Notes under the pieces: model-generated | The model's database searches: none | The model's input: the letters and a program-made list of their open reading frames with translations, nothing else | What the model was told of the DNA's origin: nothing | NCBI GenBank assembly: GCA_964584595.1 | Contig: CAZPAM010000110.1 | Span: 1-6,636 of the forward strand | DNA length: 6,636 nt | Direction: 5' to 3' | DNA from: Scalindua sp964584595 | GTDB lineage: Bacteria; Planctomycetota; Brocadiia; Brocadiales; Scalinduaceae | Made by a program: the position numbers and the translations under genes | Shown here: piece by piece, positions 1 to 5,127 of the stretch | Layout: each line of letters starts with the position of its first letter | Position numbering within the stretch: the stretch's first letter is position 1

Positions 1-956
1 TTTATCACATCCAGTTCAAATCCAAGTGAAATTGCACTGGCAACGGAAGCAAGTGAATTATAAACATTGTGCAAACCCATAAAGGGTATTTTCATCTCTA
101 TTTCTCTTCCCAAATAATCCAACTTAATCATAATATTAGTTGTAGATTCTCTACATATCTCAGCTTTTATATCAGCATTATTTTTTATTCCATACCATAA
201 GATTTTTGCACTTGTTCTATCGGCAAAATATTCACTGGATTTATCATCTGCGTTTAATATTGCAAAAGAATCTTTTGTTAAATTCTTAAACAACTCTACC
301 TTGGCATCCATATAATTTGAAATCGTTTTATGATAATCCATGTGTTCGGTGGTTATATTGGTAAAAACAGCGGTTTTAAAATTAATATCCTCAATCCTAT
401 GCTGAATGGCCGAGTGAGAAGACACTTCCATAACTGCAAATTTTATCTTTGCCTCTACCATTTCTGCGATGAGCCTTTGAAGCTCGACTGATTCAGGAGT
501 TGTTTCCTGTGCAGGTATAATCCTTTTTCCCACTTGATAATTAATCGTACCGATTAACCCTGCTTCATATCCTGCTTTCTCAATTATAGATTTGGTTAGA
601 AATGTAGTAGTAGTTTTACCATTTGTTCCAGTTACACCAACAACATTAATTTTCTGAGATGGGTTGTTATAAAAGCAACAACTCAAAGAGGAAAGTGCTT
701 TTCTGGTGTTACGTACATTTATTTGAGGAATTTTTTTATCAAGAGAAACCCTTTCCTCACTAACTATTGCTTGTGCACCACTTTCAAGAGATTTTTTAAT
801 GAAATTATGCCCGTCCGTTTTATACCCCTTAATAGCAACAAAGATATAACCAGGCCTTACCTTTCGTGAGTCATTGGTAATGCCCGTAATCTCAACATCA
901 CTAAAGTTGTTTGTTCTCCCTGAATCTAAATGATGAACCAACGCACTTAATTTCAT
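1..956 (-). CDS. murE: MurE, UDP-MurNAc-tripeptide synthetase (C-terminus cut off)
   Basis: A cytoplasmic Mur ligase that uses ATP to add the third stem-peptide residue to UDP-MurNAc-L-Ala-D-Glu. I translated 318 codons from the ATG at 956; the gene continues past the left edge. Visible motifs, in order: N-terminal UDP-substrate domain with TNDSRKV at 27-33; P-loop GVTGTNGKTTTT at 107-118; TTPES at 152-156; EVSSH at 177-181; TNITTEHMDYH at 199-209; AKVELF at 218-223, where K219 matches the carbamylated lysine of the family; NADD at 235-238; and GLHNVYN at 294-300. The C-terminal domain with the DNPR-type motif is missing, so meso-DAP or lysine specificity cannot be read. No other in-frame start exists before the upstream stop at 981-983. 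The gene begins 16 bp after the 76-codon gene and lacks a good Shine-Dalgarno, which suggests translational coupling. Identification is secure; the third amino acid is unknown. Confidence 0.96.
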   Translation of the reverse strand, partial: MKLSALVHHLDSGRTNNFSDVEITGITNDSRKVRPGYIFVAIKGYKTDGHNFIKKSLESGAQAIVSEERVSLDKKIPQINVRNTRKALSSLSCCFYNNPSQKINVVGVTGTNGKTTTTFLTKSIIEKAGYEAGLIGTINYQVGKRIIPAQETTPESVELQRLIAEMVEAKIKFAVMEVSSHSAIQHRIEDINFKTAVFTNITTEHMDYHKTISNYMDAKVELFKNLTKDSFAILNADDKSSEYFADRTSAKILWYGIKNNADIKAEICRESTTNIMIKLDYLGREIEMKIPFMGLHNVYNSLASVASAISLGFELDVI

Positions 957-972
957 TAAAAAATCATGACCA

Positions 973-1203
973 TTACATTGCTATTTTCAAGGAAAGATCA
1001 TATTTTTGTATACCTATTTCATGTTGTGAAACGGATTCGTACAGTTGCCTTGTTTTATCAATTATTTGGATCTCATCTGCATATTCACTATACAACCTTT
1101 CCCATACTTCATTATTTTCTCCTTTAGCCTTATCAAGATCTTCTGTAGTAGCATATCTACACCAGGTCAGGAAATTATGTTTTTCTAATTCTTTTTCTGT
1201 CAT
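973..1203 (-). CDS. Small protein of unknown function between ftsI and murE
   Basis: A 76-residue protein that I do not recognise. It is a credible gene: ATG at 1203, an AAGGAG Shine-Dalgarno at 1211-1216 with a 7-nt spacer, the same strand as its neighbours, and only 16 bp before murE. The sequence is charged, with many Glu and Lys residues, and looks mainly alpha-helical. It has two Trp (W14, W34), one Cys (C15), a tyrosine-rich middle (Y38, Y41) and a C-terminal YDLSLKIAM. There is no signal peptide, membrane segment or metal-binding motif, so it is probably a soluble cytoplasmic protein. The standard dcw order has ftsI directly followed by murE, so this is an insertion relative to that layout. 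Its position suggests co-expression with murE, possibly as an accessory wall-synthesis factor, but that is only guilt by association. Confidence 0.75.
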   Translation of the reverse strand: MTEKELEKHNFLTWCRYATTEDLDKAKGENNEVWERLYSEYADEIQIIDKTRQLYESVSQHEIGIQKYDLSLKIAM

Positions 1204-1233
1204 AAAGTTTCTCCTTAAAATAGCTTAAAAAAA

Positions 1234-1353
1234 TTATAAACGATACCCTACACTGACCCCAAATCTTGGGGCAGCATAGGGTATCAATACATCACCCACT
1301 GATGTACCTACCTTCCAGCATTTTAGACCATGTATCACCCCCCTTCGTAACAA
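1234..1353 (-). CDS. Possible 39-codon ORF in the ftsI downstream gap
   Basis: A short reading frame starting with TTG at 1353 and ending with TAA at 1234-1236. A GGGGAG Shine-Dalgarno-like sequence lies about 6 nt before the TTG. The predicted peptide is basic and hydrophobic, with Cys12 and Trp13, and ends in APRFGVSVGYRL. It begins 17 bp after the ftsI stop. Its codons run straight through both hairpins of this gap, so the reading frame may be a by-product of RNA structure, or the reverse. I do not recognise the peptide. A random open frame of this length is not rare, so this is a weak candidate. Confidence 0.18.
   Translation of the reverse strand: MLRRGVIHGLKCWKVGTSVGDVLIPYAAPRFGVSVGYRL
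1242..1285 (-). promoter_or_regulatory. Strong stem-loop between ftsI and the 76-codon gene (possible attenuator)
   Basis: Outer arms GATACCCTA (1242-1250) and TAGGGTATC (1277-1285) are perfectly complementary over 9 bp. Inside them, CTG (1253-1255) pairs with CAG (1272-1274) and CCCCAA (1257-1262) pairs with TTGGGG (1266-1271), leaving a 3-nt loop, one CA/CA internal loop and a bulged A. In the direction of transcription the stem is followed by a T-rich stretch that ends in seven Ts at about 1227-1233, beginning one base after the stem. This resembles a leaky intrinsic terminator or attenuator; it could also be an mRNA-stabilising or processing structure. The same stretch carries TATAAT (1233-1238), with TTGGGG (1257-1262) 18 bp upstream, a weak internal promoter option. 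Confidence 0.5.
1288..1306 (-). promoter_or_regulatory. Second small hairpin in the same gap
   Basis: TACATCA (1288-1294) and TGATGTA (1300-1306) form a perfect 7-bp stem around a 5-nt loop. It lies only 2 bp from the larger stem-loop, so the ftsI-to-orf76 transcript carries two hairpins in tandem. The stem is AT-leaning and modest on its own. Its left arm and loop also form half of a direct repeat, ATACATCACCC at 1287-1297 against ATGTATCACCC at 1330-1340 (9 of 11 identical). Confidence 0.4.
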
Positions 1354-1370
1354 AATTTCTCCCCACTAAA

Positions 1371-3104
1371 TTACCTTTGAGCCGTTTGGATATATTGCGG
1401 CCCAACTTCCATATAATCAAGTGTCCTTTCTATAATGTTCCCCACTGCCGGTGCTGCTACCGTACCTCCATAGTAAGCACCGTTTTTCGGTTCATTTAAA
1501 GACACCAAGACGCAAATTTTAGGCTCATCAACAGGAGCATATCCAATAAATGAGCCGATATATTTATTAGTATATTGCATTTTATTTCCAACTCTCTGTA
1601 ACTTCTTAGCTGTTCCGGTCTTACCTGCAACACTATGTGTAAAAAGCATTGCTTTTTTGCCCGTTCCTTCCCTCACAACATTCTCCAGAATAGGAGACAT
1701 TACTTCCCTCGCAATTTCTGGAGAAACAACTCTTCTTACCCGTTCGGGAGTTTTATATCTCTTTTTCACTCGTTTACCCGAATAGTCAGTTATTCTGCTG
1801 ACTATTTGCGGTTTCAGTAATGTCCCTCCATTAGCAATAGAGCAGAAAGCGGTTGTCAATTGTATCGGTGTTACTGCTGTCTCGTACCCGAAGGAAACAG
1901 ATATTGCCGAATCAAGCGACCAAAGGTTCAGAGGCCTTACTATACCTTTGGCTTCACCAGGCAATTGAATTCCAGTTTTTTCACCAAAAGAAAAATTCTT
2001 CAAATAGCTGTGTAATCTGTTTTTATCCATACGCATCCCTAATTGTGCCATTCCTATATTACTGGAACGAACTACTATGTCGGATACACTTAAATAATCA
2101 TATGAATGAACATCCCTGATTACCCTGCTTCTAACTTTAAAAGCGCCATTATGACAAAAGAACTGATCATCTTCTTTCACTAGACCACTATCAAGCGCAC
2201 CACTTACAATTAAGGGTTTAATCAGTGAACCAGGTTCAAAGCAATCAGTAATAACCCTGTTACGCCTTTCTCGTGGGCTTGAATCCTGCACAAAATTTGG
2301 ATTAAACGAAGGGTAATTAGCCATTGCCAATACCTCTCCTGTAAAAGGATCCATTGCTATCGCGACAGCCGAATCCGGCTTCCACTTTGAACATGCATTC
2401 TCAAGTTCATCCTCAACTATAGACTGAATTTCACAATCAATAGTTAAAAAGACACTGTTGCCATATTTTGCAGAAACAGTCTCTCCTTGTAATGTAGAAA
2501 ACTGCCGCTGGCGACCATCTTTTTCTACTACCTTGGAACCTTTACTTCCAATAATAACCTGGTTGAGTGAACTCTCAATACCTTCTAAACCATTTTGATC
2601 AACATCAGTAAAACCCAATATGTGAGAACACAATTCTTCATATGGATAGACCCTTTTGTACTCATATCTGAAACCGATACCTTTAAGATTTAGCTGCTTT
2701 AATACATCTTCTTGTTCGTCTGGCACCCTTCTTTTTATCCATACAAACCTCTTCTTTTTGTTTAATAGTTCTTCTACTTTTGTTTTATTTAATCCTAATA
2801 CCTGAGATACTGCCTGAGCGGTCTTCTTTTTATCCCTTATGACTAATGGATCTGCAAAGACAGAACTTACTTGAACTGACTCTGCAAGCTTCAACCCGTT
2901 TCTATCAAAGATAACTCCCCTTCTTGTGGGAATATCCTGTTTTTTGAATTGCTGAGAAAACGCTAAAGAAGTATATCTTTTGTGGTCAAAAATCTGTATG
3001 CGAACCAATTGATATAGAAGGGCAGCAAATATTACAAATACGCAGAGACACAAGATGTTTGCTCTTATTTTATAACACTTTGGAATTATATTTGTGTTTA
3101 GCAT
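1371..3104 (-). CDS. ftsI: FtsI/PBP3, septal peptidoglycan D,D-transpeptidase
   Basis: A class B penicillin-binding protein of 577 residues, close to the usual size (E. coli FtsI has 588). It has a short cytoplasmic N-terminus, one membrane anchor at about 16-34, then a periplasmic body. The dimerisation/pedestal domain carries RRGVIFDRNG at 61-70 and ADP at 84-86. The transpeptidase domain has all three active-site motifs: SLIK at 293-296 (nucleophile S293, base K296), SSN at 347-349, and KTGT at 495-498. There are no C-terminal PASTA repeats. The first motif is FEPGSLIKP rather than the common FEPGSTFKP. Position after rsmH and the ftsL-like gene, together with the KRVYP and HILGFTDVDQNGLEG blocks, favours FtsI over the elongation enzyme PBP2. 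The start ATG at 3104 has only a weak AAAGAA-type Shine-Dalgarno and lies 41 bp after the ftsL-like gene. The product should cross-link septal wall with a FtsW-type glycosyltransferase. Confidence 0.96.
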   Translation of the reverse strand: MLNTNIIPKCYKIRANILCLCVFVIFAALLYQLVRIQIFDHKRYTSLAFSQQFKKQDIPTRRGVIFDRNGLKLAESVQVSSVFADPLVIRDKKKTAQAVSQVLGLNKTKVEELLNKKKRFVWIKRRVPDEQEDVLKQLNLKGIGFRYEYKRVYPYEELCSHILGFTDVDQNGLEGIESSLNQVIIGSKGSKVVEKDGRQRQFSTLQGETVSAKYGNSVFLTIDCEIQSIVEDELENACSKWKPDSAVAIAMDPFTGEVLAMANYPSFNPNFVQDSSPRERRNRVITDCFEPGSLIKPLIVSGALDSGLVKEDDQFFCHNGAFKVRSRVIRDVHSYDYLSVSDIVVRSSNIGMAQLGMRMDKNRLHSYLKNFSFGEKTGIQLPGEAKGIVRPLNLWSLDSAISVSFGYETAVTPIQLTTAFCSIANGGTLLKPQIVSRITDYSGKRVKKRYKTPERVRRVVSPEIAREVMSPILENVVREGTGKKAMLFTHSVAGKTGTAKKLQRVGNKMQYTNKYIGSFIGYAPVDEPKICVLVSLNEPKNGAYYGGTVAAPAVGNIIERTLDYMEVGPQYIQTAQR

Positions 3105-3145
3105 TATATTTCTTTACAACTGATTTAATTAGAAATTTGAAACAC

Positions 3146-3457
3146 CTATGCTTCAATTTTGCCAGGCAATTTTTTATTCAGGTCTTTATGAGATTTCTTT
3201 ACAACAGCAATGCTTTCCTCTTCCTGAACAACCAGATCAAGTTTCATATCTTTTACCTTCAAAGATATCATTTCCTGCCTTTTCAATTTGTCTGATTTGA
3301 ATCTTAATTTTTTGCTCTCTTCTGATAATCTTGCCAGCTCATTCTCCATTTTTGTAACATCGTACCCAATCTTTATTATTCTCGAACCTTCCGACATAGT
3401 AAAAATTGCCATTATTAAAAGAACAACAAGAATACAACCATATCTGCAAACTTTCAT
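3146..3457 (-). CDS. ftsL: FtsL-like bitopic division protein
   Basis: A 103-residue protein with the FtsL architecture: a very short basic N-terminus (MKVCRYG), one hydrophobic membrane segment at about 8-21, then a charged, Lys/Glu-rich helical region with likely coiled coil at about 33-65. FtsL families share little sequence, so the call rests on topology, size and location between rsmH and ftsI, where ftsL sits in most dcw clusters. In well-studied bacteria FtsL pairs with FtsB and FtsQ and activates FtsWI; the same role is inferred here. The start is 3 bp after the rsmH stop, and its AAAGGA Shine-Dalgarno lies within the last rsmH codons, so the two are probably translationally coupled. 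The C-terminal tail after about residue 70 (VVQEEESIAVVKKSHKDL) shows no clear coiled coil. Confidence 0.8.
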   Translation of the reverse strand: MKVCRYGCILVVLLIMAIFTMSEGSRIIKIGYDVTKMENELARLSEESKKLRFKSDKLKRQEMISLKVKDMKLDLVVQEEESIAVVKKSHKDLNKKLPGKIEA

Positions 3458-3460
3458 AAG

Positions 3461-4381
3461 TTATGTCCTTTCTGCTGCACGAAGTTTAGCACTTCTAGCT
3501 CTAACATTTTCCCTGATTTCCGAATCAAGGGGACTTAGAGGTTTTTTTGTAAGAATCTCCAGACTGGAAGCATCTTGCCCCATACGAAAGGCACTCTTGA
3601 CTAAACGATCCTCAAGAGAATGAAAAGATATCACAACAATTCTTGAACCACTGGCCAGGAACTCACATACATTATTTAAGAAATGCTCCAGACTCTTTAA
3701 CTCGTCATTTACCGCTATTCGTAACGCCTGAAATACTCGAGTGGCAGGATGGATTTTTCTTTTCTTTTGATATTTCTTTGGTGTGTACAATGCCTTTTCA
3801 ACAATTTTAGATAATTGGGTCGTTGTTTTTATCTCTGCCCCTGTTTTCCTTTCCTGCACAATAGCCTTGGCAATGCGCCTGGACCTTCCTTCATCACCAT
3901 ATCGCCAGAAAATATCTGCCATTTCCTTTTCAGAAAGTCTTTTTAGCAAATCTTCAGCCGTTTTACCCTGTGATCTATCCATTCTCATATCTAAAGGGCC
4001 TTCCTTGATAAAACTAAAACCACGCTCCACGGAATCAAGTTGCAAAGACGAAACTCCAAGGTCGAGTAAAATACCCTGAACCTTACTAATTTCTAATTTA
4101 TTCAGAATATAATCTAAATCTACATAGTCAGCTTGATACAATTTGTAAGAATCGCTTATCTTTGATAGATACCTACCTGCCATCTTTAGTATCTCAGCAT
4201 CCTTGTCTATTCCTATAAGGAGGCCATCAGGCTCTATCATCTTTAATATTTCACAACTATGCCCTCCAGCACCAATTGTAGCGTCAACTATTATGTCCCC
4301 CTTACCCGGATTAAGCATGCTGATAACTTCATTAAGCATTACGGGCTTGTGAGGCGAACTATCTTCATCAGAAGAAATCAT
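3461..4381 (-). CDS. rsmH: RsmH (MraW), 16S rRNA (cytosine-1402-N4)-methyltransferase
   Basis: A SAM-dependent methyltransferase that N4-methylates C1402 of 16S rRNA in the small-subunit decoding region. Its 306 residues match the family length. Recognisable blocks: HKPVMLNEV at 11-19; SAM-binding DATIGAGGHS at 33-42; GIDKDAE at 57-63; DLGVSSLQLD at 107-116; RGFSF at 120-124; LDMRMD at 130-135; HPATRVFQALRIAVNDEL at 211-228; ISFHSLEDRLVK at 251-262; and a C-terminal RARSAKLRAAER at 294-305. The residue before that last block is Val, where NPRARSAK is typical. The ATG at 4381 has no nearby Shine-Dalgarno: an AGGA lies about 28 nt upstream, and a 21-codon ORF bridges from the mraZ stop into this start. 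Only non-standard codons are available further upstream in frame before a stop. The gene is followed closely by the ftsL-like gene. Confidence 0.97.
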   Translation of the reverse strand: MISSDEDSSPHKPVMLNEVISMLNPGKGDIIVDATIGAGGHSCEILKMIEPDGLLIGIDKDAEILKMAGRYLSKISDSYKLYQADYVDLDYILNKLEISKVQGILLDLGVSSLQLDSVERGFSFIKEGPLDMRMDRSQGKTAEDLLKRLSEKEMADIFWRYGDEGRSRRIAKAIVQERKTGAEIKTTTQLSKIVEKALYTPKKYQKKRKIHPATRVFQALRIAVNDELKSLEHFLNNVCEFLASGSRIVVISFHSLEDRLVKSAFRMGQDASSLEILTKKPLSPLDSEIRENVRARSAKLRAAERT

Positions 4382-4433
4382 CGATAAATGCTTGATTAAT
4401 TTTTTTAAGATCCTGCAAAATCGGCATATCCAT
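4368..4433 (-). CDS. Possible 21-codon coupling ORF between mraZ and rsmH
   Basis: An ATG at 4433 occurs one base after the mraZ stop codon. It opens a 21-codon frame (start MDMPILQDLKK, end DDFF) whose TGA at 4368-4370 falls 14 nt inside rsmH in another frame. It has no clear Shine-Dalgarno of its own, so it would have to be read by ribosomes finishing mraZ. Since rsmH also lacks a Shine-Dalgarno, such an ORF could deliver ribosomes to the rsmH start by termination-reinitiation. This is inferred purely from layout; the peptide is not recognised and the frame may be fortuitous. Confidence 0.2.
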   Translation of the reverse strand: MDMPILQDLKKINQAFIDDFF

Positions 4434-4434
4434 G

Positions 4435-4896
4435 TTATTTATTCGGGTTATAACCCAACTGAAAAAGGTCCTCTGCATCTTTTTCGAAATTCTGCTCGTG
4501 ATCTTCCTCATATTCGTTCCATTGCTGCAGATCCCATATCTCAATCCGGTCCATTACACCAATAATAACCACGTCCTTCTTAAGGTCTGCATAATCCTTG
4601 TGCTGCTGAGGTATGATAATCCTACCCTGTTTATCACAGGTCACAAAGCTGCTTGACCTGGAAAAGAAAAGGCGCTGGAATGTCCGTGCCTTTTGATTAG
4701 TAAACATGAGTTCTTTTAATTTGCCTGTTAATTCGTCGAAATGCTGCGGAGAGTATATAGCAAGACATTTGTCCAGCCCTGGAGTTATGACAAAACCCTT
4801 ACCTTCCTTCTTCTCATCAATACACTTCCTTAATGAAGAAGGTATGGCAACACGGCTATTGTCATCAATTGTATGTAGATGTTTTCCCGTAAACAT
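4435..4896 (-). CDS. mraZ: MraZ, transcriptional regulator of the dcw cluster
   Basis: A 153-residue MraZ protein with two AbrB-like (SpoVT/MraZ) DNA-binding halves. The first has the conserved strand-turn IDDNSRVAIPSSLR at 10-23 and the second has CDKQGRIIIPQ at 87-97; each is followed by strand/helix segments such as FVITPGLDKCLAIYS at 35-49 and VVIIGVMDRIEIWD at 109-122. The first repeat has NSR where many members carry KGR. A short acidic tail (about 128-145) follows the second domain. In the family MraZ forms ring-shaped oligomers, binds tandem TGGG-type repeats upstream of its own gene and controls the cluster. Exactly such repeats precede this gene. The ATG at 4896 follows GGGGA with about 7 nt spacing. 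It is the first gene of the leftward operon and the expected partner of rsmH. Confidence 0.97.
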   Translation of the reverse strand: MFTGKHLHTIDDNSRVAIPSSLRKCIDEKKEGKGFVITPGLDKCLAIYSPQHFDELTGKLKELMFTNQKARTFQRLFFSRSSSFVTCDKQGRIIIPQQHKDYADLKKDVVIIGVMDRIEIWDLQQWNEYEEDHEQNFEKDAEDLFQLGYNPNK

Positions 4897-4903
4897 GGCT
4901 ATT

Positions 4904-4959
4904 CCCCATTACTACCCATATTTCACCATTTAGATAGGAAAATACACCATTTCTCACCT
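4904..4959 (-). promoter_or_regulatory. Probable MraZ operator: 10-bp-spaced TGGKK boxes
   Basis: Reading toward mraZ, three boxes lie in exact 10-bp steps: TGGTG (4928-4924), TGGGT (4918-4914) and TGGGG (4908-4904), each separated by 5 nt. Two further related boxes, AGGTG (4959-4955) and TGGTG (4949-4945), are also 10 bp apart and sit in the promoter spacer. The 21-bp step between the two groups is about two helical turns. Three TGGGN repeats with 5-nt spacers is the arrangement reported for E. coli MraZ binding. The last box overlaps the mraZ Shine-Dalgarno GGGGA. Confidence 0.75.
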
Positions 4960-4966
4960 TTGTCAA
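4939..4966 (-). promoter_or_regulatory. Sigma-70-type promoter for the mraZ operon
   Basis: On the minus strand a perfect -35 TTGACA (4966-4961) is followed after 16 bp by a -10 TATTTT (4944-4939, 4 of 6 to consensus). Transcription would begin near 4932, giving an untranslated leader of about 36 nt that contains the three TGGKK boxes. The sequence upstream of the -35 is an A/T-rich run that could act as an UP element. The two upstream TGGTG-like boxes lie between -35 and -10, so MraZ binding there should affect RNA polymerase. Confidence 0.7.
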
Positions 4967-5035
4967 GCCTTTTTTATAATATTTTTTTGTGTTTAGGATT
5001 GAAATCATCCACATTTTACTATATTTAATGTTTAT

Positions 5036-5064
5036 TTGAAAAAATACTCAACATCTTGTATAAC
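5036..5064 (+). promoter_or_regulatory. Probable queA promoter
   Basis: TTGAAA (5036-5041) and TATAAC (5059-5064) are each one base from the sigma-70 consensus and are separated by 17 bp. A TG one base before the -10 adds an extended -10 feature. Transcription would start near 5071, leaving a leader of about 57 nt. A second perfect TATAAT at 5097-5102 lacks a good -35 at the right distance. The whole region is very A/T-rich, so chance matches are likely and the assignment is moderate. Confidence 0.5.
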
Positions 5065-5127
5065 AACACATAAATAAAACTTTCAATTTTTTTTATTATA
5101 ATATCCGATTTTATACACAATAATTTT

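Noticed and set aside
911..1228. Plus-strand 105-codon ORF over murE start and the 76-codon gene
   Set aside because: It lies antisense to two genes with better evidence, has no Shine-Dalgarno and shows low-complexity Ser/Leu content typical of a shadow frame.
1266..2119. Plus-strand ORFs of 61-88 codons opposite ftsI
   Set aside because: All are antisense to the well-supported ftsI reading frame and resemble no protein family.
3288..4079. Plus-strand ORFs of about 100 codons opposite rsmH and ftsL
   Set aside because: Shadow frames of conserved genes; their sequences mirror rsmH motifs in reverse complement.
4432..4933. Plus-strand ORFs of about 75 codons opposite mraZ
   Set aside because: They are antisense to the mraZ coding sequence and its operator; no independent start signals.
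4996..5012. GGATTGAAATCATCC as a CRISPR-repeat end or operator
   Set aside because: It occurs once, has only short arms and no repeated neighbours or spacers.
5065..5127. preQ1 riboswitch in the queA leader
   Set aside because: The predicted leader is only about 57 nt, almost all A and T, without the C-rich loop or G/C stem expected of a preQ1 aptamer.
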